Shown piece by piece: positions 9,132-16,940 of a stretch of 64,000 nucleotides of DNA (the first letter of the stretch is position 1; each line of letters opens with the position of its first letter). Under the pieces are notes generated by a model. That model was not told the DNA's origin. It ran no database searches and worked only from the letters and a program-made list of their open reading frames with translations. Source of the DNA: a bacterium D16-50 (lineage in GTDB: Bacteria > Bacillota > Clostridia > Lachnospirales > Lachnospiraceae); assembly GCA_003612485.1 (NCBI GenBank), contig RAZA01000013.1:50795-114794 (forward strand). Direction: 5' to 3'. Made by a program: the position numbers and the translations under genes.

Positions 9132-9221
9132 TCCTATGATCTCCTTTCCGTTTCTCATGATTCCATGTTAAAGGAGAAGCATTCAAAAAGCGCTCAGAAA
9201 AGTTTAAGAATTGTTAAAGAT

Positions 9222-9899
9222 TCAGGAGAGCTTGAAGCCCATACCCCATACTGTCTGAATATAAGAATCGGTTCCGCTGTCCTTGAGCTTGGAGCGGATG
9301 TTGCTGATATGCACGTTGAGAGTCTTGTCCTCCGCCAGATATTCCTCCCCCCATGCGTATTCATAGATGGTCTGTTTGGAGAAAACCCGCTTGGGATTCC
9401 TGATCAGGAGCTCCAGAATCAGGAATTCATGCTTCGTGAGGGATATGTGGGCTCCTGCGGCGGTGAGCTCCTGAGTGTCCGGATTCAGGATCCATTCTTT
9501 GTGCCGGTATACATTGTCCTCTAGACAGCCGCTCTGTACGGCCTTTTCTTTTCGGCGCAGCTGCACCTGAATCCGCACCAATAGCTCCGGCAGCTGGAAG
9601 GGCTTGCAGAGATAGTCGTCCGCGCCGGAGGAAAGCGCCTCCACCTTGCTGTCCAGTCCGCTTTTTGCAGAAAGCACGATAACGGGGGTTTTTTCGGAAA
9701 ATAGGGATACAAGCTCTTCTCCCGGAATGCCCGGAAGCATGAGATCCAGCAGAATCAGATCGAATTCTTGTATTGAAAAGAGAAGCTTTGCCTCGCTGCC
9801 GGAGAAGGCCTGAGAGCATACATAGTCATGTTCCTCCAGATATTCCCGCAGCATTTGGTTGTTCTGGGCATCGTCTTCTACGATCAGGATATGTTTCAT
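9222..9899 (-). CDS. OmpR-family response regulator
   Basis: A 225-residue regulator. The N-terminal receiver has the acidic pair D9/D10, phosphoacceptor D52 in LILLDLMLPG and the conserved Lys in LCKPF. The C-terminal winged helix binds DNA (TLNVHISNIRSKL). It is the first gene of the operon that also encodes an ABC ATPase, a permease and the histidine kinase, so it very likely controls its own operon. A near-perfect minus-strand promoter precedes it. Confidence 0.92.
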   Translation of the reverse strand: MKHILIVEDDAQNNQMLREYLEEHDYVCSQAFSGSEAKLLFSIQEFDLILLDLMLPGIPGEELVSLFSEKTPVIVLSAKSGLDSKVEALSSGADDYLCKPFQLPELLVRIQVQLRRKEKAVQSGCLEDNVYRHKEWILNPDTQELTAAGAHISLTKHEFLILELLIRNPKRVFSKQTIYEYAWGEEYLAEDKTLNVHISNIRSKLKDSGTDSYIQTVWGMGFKLS

Positions 9900-9943
9900 T
9901 TTATTTGGTTCCTTTTTTGCTTGGAAGTTCTTCTTAAGGCATA

Positions 9944-9972
9944 ATTATAGGAAAGGCATGGGGGCTTGTCAA
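9944..9972 (-). promoter_or_regulatory. Promoter of the regulator/ABC/kinase operon
   Basis: On the minus strand TTGACA (9972-9967), a 17-bp spacer and TATAAT (9949-9944) make a consensus sigma-70-type promoter about 45 nt before the response-regulator start. Confidence 0.85.
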
Positions 9973-9991
9973 CAAGATTCACAAAAATCAG

Positions 9992-10020
9992 TTGCATTCT
10001 GGCTTTTTGTCGAATAAAAT
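9992..10020 (+). promoter_or_regulatory. Promoter of the Mrr-like nuclease gene
   Basis: TTGCAT (9992-9997), a 17-bp spacer and TAAAAT (10015-10020), divergent from the operon promoter on the other strand. The two -35 regions are only about 20 bp apart, so a regulator bound here could affect both. Confidence 0.6.
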
Positions 10021-10085
10021 AGAAGTGTGGCAAATAATACAGCCAGAGGCCTTTGGCGGAAGACAGCCGGGAGGAAACGGAGCTT

Positions 10086-10532
10086 ATGGATACACCGATC
10101 ATTATTGTCATTGTGGTTTCTGCGGCGGCCATGGCCGCCAGCGCGGCGCTCTATCTGCGCCAGCGGGCAAGGCGGCGCAGGCCGGAGGAGTTCGACCTGA
10201 TGGAGGGCCGGGATTTTGAGCATTATTGCGCTGAGCTTCTGCGGCGGAGAGGCTTTCAGGAGGTGGAGGTCACCAAGGGCAGCGGAGATTACGGAATCGA
10301 CATCCTTGCCGAGAAGGATGGGGTGACCTATGCTGTCCAGTGCAAGCGTTATGCCGCCCCCGTGGGGGTCAAGGCGGTTCAGGAGGCCTATGCGGGAAGG
10401 GATTATTATGACCGGATGGTGGGGGCAGTGCTGACCAACCAGTATTTTACCCAGCCCGCGGTGGAGGCGGCCAGACGGCTCAAGATACTCCTTTGGGATC
10501 GGGGGTATCTGGAGAGTATGATGGAGGAGTAG
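10086..10532 (+). CDS. Membrane-anchored Mrr-type restriction endonuclease domain protein
   Basis: A 148-residue protein with an N-terminal membrane helix (IIIVIVVSAAAMAASAALYL), a basic stretch and a single Mrr_cat-type nuclease fold. Catalytic residues of the PD-(D/E)XK superfamily are visible in GDYGIDILAEKDGVTYAVQCKRY: the Asp and the Gln-x-Lys. The ATG at 10086 places the membrane helix at the N-terminus; GGAGG lies about 11 nt upstream. Membrane-tethered Mrr-like proteins are widespread in Firmicutes; proposed roles include DNA uptake control or stress and phage responses, none proven here. The 3' end overlaps the convergent DUF885 gene by 53 bp. Confidence 0.8.
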   Translation: MDTPIIIVIVVSAAAMAASAALYLRQRARRRRPEEFDLMEGRDFEHYCAELLRRRGFQEVEVTKGSGDYGIDILAEKDGVTYAVQCKRYAAPVGVKAVQEAYAGRDYYDRMVGAVLTNQYFTQPAVEAARRLKILLWDRGYLESMMEE

Positions 10533-12345
10533 AGGCCTCCAGCCGCTCCTGCAGGCTCAGGAAGTCCGAGGGGCCGCTGTCCAGATAGAAGCAGTGAAAG
10601 TTATAGTCGGAGTAGGCGCTTCCCCAAAGGCTCTTTGCCTTCTGCTGCAGATCCAGAATCTCCAGATATCCCAGATAATATTTCAGATAGTTACAAGGCT
10701 CCTGAACGATATAGTGATAGAGGGACTTGATGGCGGCGCTGTCCGTGTAGCCGAAGCGTTCCAGCACCTTGGCGATCTGGCTGTAGGAGGCGCCCTCGTA
10801 GTGGATCAGGATGTCCAGAAGACAGTAGAGGGAAAGCTGCATGCTGCGGTTGTGCTTTTCTAACTGTGCGCCGAGAGCAGCCTCTTGCTGTCCATATTCT
10901 TGCAGGAGCTGTGCGGCATAGTCATAAGCCAGAAATTCCACATACAACGCCCAGCCCTCCTGATAGCCGCCGTACCAGAGCAGCTCCCGCACCGGGCGCT
11001 CTCCCTCGGGGTAGGCATGGCGGTTGTAATAGACGGTCTGGTAGAGATGTCCCGGATAGCCTTCATGGGCAAGGGTGGTGTAGAGATCCAGCCCGCCGGG
11101 GGTCTTTTTCTTGTTGATATAGATCGTGTTGGCGTTTGTATCGTCAAGGGGAGCCGTGAGGTAGAAGGCAGGTGCGCAGTAGGCTTCCAGACTGGGGGAG
11201 AGCGCTTTTACGGCCGCCTGAGCCGCTTCCCCGGGGATGGGCGGGAAGCTTCCGCCCATTCTCTGCTGAAGGTCCAGCAGCATCTGGGAAGCGTCCTTGT
11301 AGGGGAATGAACCGGCCTCCTCGTGGGCATAGCTTTCCGCAAGCAGAGGATGGCTGGCAAGAATGGCCGCGGCCTGATCATATTCGCTGGAAAACCGGTC
11401 GGACAAGAGCTTCTGGATTTCGCTTATGGGGCGGTAAGATCCGGTCTCGGAGATCAGAAGCTTTTCATAATAAGCCTTTCCGTCGGGAAGCCCGGCCAGA
11501 CCGCAGGGCAGGACGGACTGGTCCTCCAGCAGCAGAAGGCCGTCCCCCAGAGCGGCGTAGGCGGGCAGCAGCACGGTCTTCAGAAGCCTATGGTTCTGGG
11601 CTATGTAGTTCTGTGCCTGAGTGACGGTGATTTCCCCTTCTTTGACCAATGGCTCCAGCCGCTCCTGAAAGGTGGTCTGGAGGAAATGGGTCTCTGTCTC
11701 CAGAGCCTCTTTTGTGAGGATGGAGTCGCACTGCTCCCGGACCTCCTTCAGGAAGGCGGCGGGCATGGAGAGGCCTGCCGCGGCCTTCTCCTGCTCATAG
11801 GTCAGCAGAGAGGAAAAGTACTCGTCGGTCTGGCCCAGCAGCGCCAGATAGTCTTCCACGTCCCTCTGGCTGCGGAAGCTGTATTCCGCCAGCAGTATGG
11901 GCAGCTGAGACTGGGCTCCTGAGGCGGGGGAAAGAGGCTCGCTGTAGTAGGAGAATGCGCTCATCTCCAGAGAATTGGTCAGGGAGCGGATCAGCAGGCG
12001 GCATAGGTAGGCGTCGGACTCGGAAAGATTCTCCGTATGTATGTCCTGCAGCGCGGCCAGAGTGTTCTCCGTTTTGGCCTGACTGTTCAGGGAAGATTCG
12101 CTGCGGTAACAGACAAGGGTGGGGGTATAGTCATAGATGCCGAAAGATTTGGGGTCTGCCAGCGTGTAGTGCATACTCAGCGTGTTGGCCTCCATTTCTT
12201 TTGTGAAGAGCTCAGTGGTAATATTGGCGAAACGTTTCTGGTCACGCTGGTAGGCGAAGAGGAAAAACGTCATGCCTGTGAAGATCAGCAGAAAGACAGC
12301 GCTGAATATCAGTTGTCTGGCGGAAAGCCGGGATTGCTTTTTCAA
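10480..12345 (-). CDS. DUF885 family protein, putative membrane-anchored metallopeptidase
   Basis: A 621-residue protein of the DUF885 family. An N-terminal membrane anchor (QLIFSAVFLLIFTGMTFFLF) puts the rest outside the cell. The metal-binding motif is HEGYPGH in TTLAHEGYPGHLYQT. Family members are thought to be zinc-dependent peptidases, but substrates are largely unknown. The frame is open far upstream to 12900, but that part is antisense to the next response-regulator gene. I chose TTG at 12345, preceded by AAGG 7 nt upstream, because it puts the anchor at the N-terminus; the exact start is uncertain. The 3' end overlaps the convergent nuclease gene. Confidence 0.82.
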   Translation of the reverse strand: MKKQSRLSARQLIFSAVFLLIFTGMTFFLFAYQRDQKRFANITTELFTKEMEANTLSMHYTLADPKSFGIYDYTPTLVCYRSESSLNSQAKTENTLAALQDIHTENLSESDAYLCRLLIRSLTNSLEMSAFSYYSEPLSPASGAQSQLPILLAEYSFRSQRDVEDYLALLGQTDEYFSSLLTYEQEKAAAGLSMPAAFLKEVREQCDSILTKEALETETHFLQTTFQERLEPLVKEGEITVTQAQNYIAQNHRLLKTVLLPAYAALGDGLLLLEDQSVLPCGLAGLPDGKAYYEKLLISETGSYRPISEIQKLLSDRFSSEYDQAAAILASHPLLAESYAHEEAGSFPYKDASQMLLDLQQRMGGSFPPIPGEAAQAAVKALSPSLEAYCAPAFYLTAPLDDTNANTIYINKKKTPGGLDLYTTLAHEGYPGHLYQTVYYNRHAYPEGERPVRELLWYGGYQEGWALYVEFLAYDYAAQLLQEYGQQEAALGAQLEKHNRSMQLSLYCLLDILIHYEGASYSQIAKVLERFGYTDSAAIKSLYHYIVQEPCNYLKYYLGYLEILDLQQKAKSLWGSAYSDYNFHCFYLDSGPSDFLSLQERLEASTPPSYSPDTPDPKGVS

Positions 12346-12483
12346 AATGTCACCTTGGGTTGAAATGTTTTTACAGTATATGACAATGATGGGCCGGTCA
12401 TGCAGGCCATGGCCGGGAAGGGGAGCCTGATTCGGCGGTTCCGGCGGGGGAAGCTCTTGGCGGAACAATTTGGAGGAAGGGAT

Positions 12484-13149
12484 ATGCGTATATTGTTTGC
12501 GGAGGACGAGAGGGATCTGAACGATATCGTCACCAGAAAGCTGGAGGCGGGTGGCTACAGCGTGGACAGCTGCTTCAACGGAAGGGAGGCCTTGGACTGT
12601 CTGGACTGCGGGGAGTATGACGGCATCATACTGGACATTATGATGCCTGAGGCGGACGGATTTCAGGTTCTGGAAAGCCTCCGGCGGAGAGGAAAGAACA
12701 CGCCGGTGCTGTTTCTCACCGCCAGAGACTCCGTGGCCGATAGGGTGAAGGGGCTGGATGGCGGCGCCAACGATTATCTGATCAAGCCCTTTTCGCTGGA
12801 GGAGCTTATGGCGAGACTGAGGGCCATGACCCGCAGGCCCTTCGGCCTTGCGGACAATGTGCTGAGGGTGGAGGACCTGACTCTGGACAGGACATCCCAT
12901 GAGGTGCGCAGGGGCGGGGTGGAGATCGGGCTTTCCGCCAAGGAGTACGCGCTGCTGGAATACATGATGTGCAATAGGGGAGTGGTGCTGTCAAGAGAGA
13001 AGATAGAGGATCATATCTGGAATTTCGACTATCAAGGGGGCACCAACGCAGTGGACGTATATGTCAGCTATCTGCGGAAAAAGGTGGACGAGGGGCATTC
13101 GAGGAAGCTCATCCATACGGTTCGGGGAAGCGGCTATGTGCTGAAATAG
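12484..13149 (+). CDS. OmpR-family response regulator
   Basis: A 221-residue regulator. The receiver has phosphoacceptor D51 in GIILDIMMPEADG and the Lys in LIKPFS. The C-terminal winged helix includes NAVDVYVSYLRKKVD and ends HTVRGSGYVLK. The ATG at 12484 has GGAGG 7 nt upstream. It pairs with the histidine kinase 86 bp downstream and probably activates the PepSY gene that follows, whose promoter has phased direct repeats. Confidence 0.93.
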   Translation: MRILFAEDERDLNDIVTRKLEAGGYSVDSCFNGREALDCLDCGEYDGIILDIMMPEADGFQVLESLRRRGKNTPVLFLTARDSVADRVKGLDGGANDYLIKPFSLEELMARLRAMTRRPFGLADNVLRVEDLTLDRTSHEVRRGGVEIGLSAKEYALLEYMMCNRGVVLSREKIEDHIWNFDYQGGTNAVDVYVSYLRKKVDEGHSRKLIHTVRGSGYVLK

Positions 13150-13235
13150 AGACAGGGCCTCCCGGCGGGCGGCGGGCCGCAGCGGGGGACGCCCTGCTGT
13201 GCCCGTGTCTCCGGAGCGGGCAGACGGGAGAGGGA

Positions 13236-14648
13236 ATGAAGAATATATCCATACGCCTGAAGATTACTCTTTGGTTTTCCGCCGTTCTGACGGCGGTGGT
13301 TCTGTTGGCCTTCGTGGGGGTGTTTTTCGTCAGCGACGCGGTGCTTCAGAAAGGCGTTCGGGATGATCTGGTTCTGACGGTTGAGGACAATCTGGATGAA
13401 ATAGAATATTTCGGCTCTCTGGAGGAGATGGCAGGACGCAGCGACATTGATCTGTACATCGCTTACGCAGGAGGATATCTGGAGATCGATGACGACTTTC
13501 TGTATAAGATGAACGGCATCTATACGGGGCTGTACAAGGAGGACGGGACGCTGCTGTACGGAGAGAATCCTCTTGGCAGGGCGGGACTGGAGAAGGCCTT
13601 TCTGGATTTGGAGCTGCGGAAGTTTCCGGTGAACGGAGAGGGCTTCTATGTCTATGACCGCAGGCTGAATCAGGAGGGACTGGAGGGCCTATGGCTCCGG
13701 GGGGTGGTCTCCAAGCGTCAGGGGGAAGTACAGCAGAACACCATCGTGGGGGTCTCGCTGGTTCTCATGCCCCTGCTGGTGCTGCTGGCCGTTCTGGAGG
13801 GCTATGTGATGGCGGGACGGGCGCTGAAGCCGGTGAAAGAAATAGAGAGCGCCGCCAAAGCTATCTGCGAAGGGCGGGATCTGAAAAAAAGGATAACCCT
13901 TCTTCCGGGCGGGGACGAGCTGCACCAGCTGGCGGATACCTTCAATGAGATGCTGGAGCGTCTGGACAGCGCCTTCGAGGCGGAACAGAGATTTCTGTCC
14001 GACGCCTCTCACGAGCTGCGGACTCCTATGTCCGTCATCGAGGCACAGTGCGAATTTGTTCTGGAAAGCAGGCGCGGCGCGGAGGAATATGAAAGAGCGA
14101 TTCAGGTCATCCGGCGTCAGAGCAGGAAGATGACCCGGCTTATAACGGCACTTCTGGATTTCACCCGTCTGGAGTGCAGGACGGATTACTATAAGAAGGA
14201 GCCCGTGGACATGTCGGAGCTGGTGGCTTCGCTGTGTATGGACATGGCCCTTTTGAAGGAAAAGGGCATTGCGCTCACATGGGACGTGGAGCAAAACATT
14301 CGGGTGCAGGGCAGTCAGGAGCTGCTCTCCCGCCTATTGACCAATCTTCTGAGCAATGCATATCAGTACGGAAGAGAGCAGGGGCATATATGGGTCAGGC
14401 TCTGTCAGGGACAAGGGATGGTCCGGCTGTCGGTGCGGGATGACGGAGCGGGCATAGCTCCCCAGCAGCAGGAGAAGGTGTTCCGGCGCTTTTATCAGGC
14501 GGATGCCTCCCGGTCCAATCAGGGCATGGGGCTGGGGCTGGCCATGGTGAAGGAGATAGCCGTCTTTCACGGGGGCGAGATTCAGGTGGAGAGCAAGGAG
14601 GGGGAGGGGAGTGTGTTTACCTTGGTGCTGAAGTCTTTGGGCGGGTAG
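13236..14648 (+). CDS. Sensor histidine kinase with HAMP domain
   Basis: A 470-residue membrane kinase. Two membrane helices (about residues 10-35 and 168-190) flank a 130-residue extracytoplasmic sensor region. A HAMP linker follows (GRALKPVKEIESAAKAI), then the phosphoacceptor box DASHELRTPMSV with H259. The ATPase motifs are LLTNLLSNAYQYG, DDGAGIAP and GMGLGLAMVKEI. It forms a two-component pair with the regulator just upstream; the neighbouring PepSY protein is the likely output. Confidence 0.93.
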   Translation: MKNISIRLKITLWFSAVLTAVVLLAFVGVFFVSDAVLQKGVRDDLVLTVEDNLDEIEYFGSLEEMAGRSDIDLYIAYAGGYLEIDDDFLYKMNGIYTGLYKEDGTLLYGENPLGRAGLEKAFLDLELRKFPVNGEGFYVYDRRLNQEGLEGLWLRGVVSKRQGEVQQNTIVGVSLVLMPLLVLLAVLEGYVMAGRALKPVKEIESAAKAICEGRDLKKRITLLPGGDELHQLADTFNEMLERLDSAFEAEQRFLSDASHELRTPMSVIEAQCEFVLESRRGAEEYERAIQVIRRQSRKMTRLITALLDFTRLECRTDYYKKEPVDMSELVASLCMDMALLKEKGIALTWDVEQNIRVQGSQELLSRLLTNLLSNAYQYGREQGHIWVRLCQGQGMVRLSVRDDGAGIAPQQQEKVFRRFYQADASRSNQGMGLGLAMVKEIAVFHGGEIQVESKEGEGSVFTLVLKSLGG

Positions 14649-14678
14649 GCATCGGAAACAGGAGATTATTTTTTGGAT

Positions 14679-14711
14679 TTTAATGTTGCTTTAATCTTTC
14701 ATAGCTATACT
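14679..14711 (+). promoter_or_regulatory. Phased direct-repeat activator site and -10 box of the PepSY gene
   Basis: TTTAAT occurs at 14679-14684 and again at 14690-14695, an 11-bp phase (one helix turn), and a TATACT -10 box lies at 14706-14711. There is no good -35 box. This arrangement is typical of OmpR/PhoP-class activators that replace the -35 contact; the regulator encoded at 12484-13149 is the obvious candidate. Confidence 0.6.
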
Positions 14712-14765
14712 GCTTTTATAAGGTGTAAAAGAGACATAAAAACAGACATAAAAGGAGGCAATGCT

Positions 14766-16079
14766 ATGAATCGTTTTAAGACTTTCTTTTCTTCATTTAG
14801 AAATGCCCTTATTTCCATTGTGTGCGCAATGCTTGCAGTGACGGTCATAGGAACCGGCGTTGTTTTGGCAGCAGGGGCAGGCAGGCGCGACGCGGCCATG
14901 GACAGGAACACCGCGTTCGGCTATGCTCTTGCGGATGCAGGGCTGTCAGAGCAGGATGTGACGGTCACGAAGCAGAAGCTGCATAAGGATGGAGAAACCC
15001 AGCACTATGACATCGAATTTTTCACCGAGAAATACGACTATAGTTATGAGATCGACGCATTCAGCGGCGCGGTGCTGGACGTAAGCATGGAAGCGCTTTT
15101 CGACAAACCGCAGGCTTCCTCAGGGATTGGGGCAGGAGATCAGCAAACCGCAGGCCAGCCGGGGCAGGATCAAAGCGGCCAGCAAACCGCAGGTCAGCCG
15201 GGGCAGGATCAAAGCGGCCAGCAAACCGCAGGCCAGCCGGGGCAGAATCAAAGCGGTCAGCAAACCGCAGGCCAGCCGGGACAGGATCAAAGCGGCCAGC
15301 AAACCGCAGGTCAGCCGGGACAAGATCAGAGCAATCAGCCAACCTCAGGCCAGTCAGGGCAGGATCAGGGCAATCAGCCAAACTCAGGCCAGCAGGGCCT
15401 GCTGGATCTGGAAACGGTCAAGGCCTTGGCGCTGGCAGATGCGGGGGTGAAGGCCGATACCGCCGTATTCACGCAGAGCGAGCTGGAATGGGAGGACGGC
15501 GTGCAGGTGTACGACCTAGAATTCCGCACCTCCGAAGCAGAGTACGATTATGAGATCAATGCCGTAACCGGGGCCATTATAAGCAAGGATGCGGAGGGGA
15601 GATGGAATAATCAGGGAGGCCCGGTGGATCTGGAAGGAGCAAAGGCAGTAGCGCTGGCAGACGCGGGAGTGAAGGCCGCCGATGCCGTATTCAGGAAGAG
15701 CGAGCTGGAATGGGAGGACGGTGTAAAAGTATATGACATAGAATTCTACACTTCAGAGGCAGAGTACGATTATGAGATCAATGCATCCACCGGCGCCGTT
15801 CTTGACAAAAGTATGGAATTGTTTGAAAACCATGTGCCTTCGGCAGACCTGCAGGGAAGCGCCGGATCCTATATCGGTGTGGATCAGGCCAAGGCCATTG
15901 CGGTGAGCAATTCGGGGTTCAAGGCGGAGGATGTAATCTTCACCAAGACCAAGCTGGAGCGAGACAAGGGCAGTGTCCGGTATGAGGTGGAATTCTACAA
16001 AGACCGCATGGAATACGAATATTCCATAGATGCCTATACGGGAAGCATATTGGAATATGAAAGCGAATATGATGATTAG
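14766..16079 (+). CDS. Secreted PepSY-domain protein with Q/G-rich repeat linker
   Basis: A 437-residue exported protein. The signal segment is ISIVCAMLAVTVIGTGVVLA. One PepSY-type unit precedes the linker (YDIEFFTEKYDYSYEIDAFSG) and three follow, each with the pattern Y-x-(V/I/L)-E-F-x-(5-7)-Y-x-Y-x-I-(D/N)-A. A low-complexity linker of 13-residue repeats (QQTAGQPGQDQSG and variants) separates them. PepSY domains often modulate secreted peptidases or bind cell-wall components. The start at 14766 has AAAGGAGG 7 nt upstream. The gene follows a two-component pair and has its own phased-repeat promoter. It ends with a 4-bp overlap with the convergent gene. Confidence 0.88.
   Translation: MNRFKTFFSSFRNALISIVCAMLAVTVIGTGVVLAAGAGRRDAAMDRNTAFGYALADAGLSEQDVTVTKQKLHKDGETQHYDIEFFTEKYDYSYEIDAFSGAVLDVSMEALFDKPQASSGIGAGDQQTAGQPGQDQSGQQTAGQPGQDQSGQQTAGQPGQNQSGQQTAGQPGQDQSGQQTAGQPGQDQSNQPTSGQSGQDQGNQPNSGQQGLLDLETVKALALADAGVKADTAVFTQSELEWEDGVQVYDLEFRTSEAEYDYEINAVTGAIISKDAEGRWNNQGGPVDLEGAKAVALADAGVKAADAVFRKSELEWEDGVKVYDIEFYTSEAEYDYEINASTGAVLDKSMELFENHVPSADLQGSAGSYIGVDQAKAIAVSNSGFKAEDVIFTKTKLERDKGSVRYEVEFYKDRMEYEYSIDAYTGSILEYESEYDD
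15141..15398 (+). repeat. 39-bp in-frame tandem repeat in the PepSY gene
   Basis: Units start at 15141, 15180, 15219, 15258, 15297, 15336 and 15375. The first five are almost identical at DNA level (13 codons each); the last two are diverged. Such in-frame repeats can change copy number by slippage, altering linker length without breaking the frame. Confidence 0.9.
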
Positions 16080-16681
16080 AGCAGTTCCCTGAGATGCCGG
16101 AGGATGCTGTCCCGGTTGGAGGAGCGGAGAGCTTCAGCGGTATGGATCAGCTGATCCAGCCGGAACGCCTCCCCCCGAGAGATCCAGTAGTCCGCCAGCT
16201 TATAGTAGGTGCGGCTCACATCGGTCTGGGTGCTCACGGCGAATTGCATCAGCACGGAGGCCTCCGCCCCGTGACCGGCTTCCAGCAAAGCGTCCGCCCA
16301 TTTCTGCAGGGTGCGTACAAGCAGGGTATAGTTCTGGTCGTATTCCGATAGGGCGGTGATATTGGCGGTGCCGTACTCCAGCTTCAGCTCCGTGTTGGAC
16401 CAGCCTGTCAGGTTCACGATCTTCTGGGCAGTCAAGTTTTCCAGAATGTTGATACAGTCCATGACGTCAGGATCATCATTCAGAAGGTGGGTGGGAAAAG
16501 CTTCCAGAGGGATATGGATATAGCGGAGGCCGTCCAGAGATTTGCGCCGGACGGAGTTGGCCTGAGACTCCTTTGTCCAGAAATCTGCCTCGTTGATGTT
16601 CTTGCGCCTCGCCTGCTTCTTGATGGAGAACGAAATGATGATGGCGAATACGATAAAGCTTGCCAAAAGTCCGAAACTCAT
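16076..16681 (-). CDS. Uncharacterised single-pass membrane protein
   Basis: A 201-residue protein not assigned to a family. An N-terminal membrane helix (MSFGLLASFIVFAIIISFSI) is followed by a basic stop-transfer stretch and a helical cytoplasmic region with a TPR-like flavour (YTLLVRTLQKWADALLEAGHGAEASVLMQFAV, YYKLADYWISRGE). The start at 16681 was chosen for AAAGGAT 9 nt upstream; the in-frame ATG at 16729 has none. Its stop overlaps the PepSY stop by 4 bp in convergent orientation. Function unknown. Confidence 0.75.
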   Translation of the reverse strand: MSFGLLASFIVFAIIISFSIKKQARRKNINEADFWTKESQANSVRRKSLDGLRYIHIPLEAFPTHLLNDDPDVMDCINILENLTAQKIVNLTGWSNTELKLEYGTANITALSEYDQNYTLLVRTLQKWADALLEAGHGAEASVLMQFAVSTQTDVSRTYYKLADYWISRGEAFRLDQLIHTAEALRSSNRDSILRHLRELL

Positions 16682-16761
16682 ATATAATATCCTTTCGTAA
16701 AGATAGATTTTGCCGTGGCTTTCAGCCATGTGTATGCCCTTGGGCAGTTAGGAGTCAGCTC

Positions 16762-16869
16762 ATGTTCAATATGAACAATAAGAAGACAAAGCAGAGGGTC
16801 TCTGCAGTGATTGTCATTATACTGGTGCTTGCGATGATCATTCCAACTTTATCATATTTATTTTATTAG
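16762..16869 (+). CDS. 35-residue membrane microprotein
   Basis: A short reading frame with GGAG 7-8 nt before its ATG encodes a basic N-terminus (MFNMNNKKTKQR) and one hydrophobic helix (VSAVIVIILVLAMIIPTLSY). This small-protein layout (charged head, single helix) is common in Clostridia, but I do not recognise a named family. It is divergent from the 201-residue membrane protein and 71 bp upstream of the VanW gene. Confidence 0.65.
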   Translation: MFNMNNKKTKQRVSAVIVIILVLAMIIPTLSYLFY

Positions 16870-16940
16870 TTCAAGAGGGGAATCATACGCTGGCGTGCAA
16901 TGCATCTAAGGATGCGTGACGGGAATCGGGAGGTTGTGCT

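Noticed and set aside
12346..12900. N-terminal extension of the DUF885 protein
   Set aside because: It is antisense to the response-regulator gene and would put the membrane anchor 190 residues into the protein.
15141..15398. CRISPR-like repeat array
   Set aside because: The 39-bp units are contiguous, in frame and without spacers.
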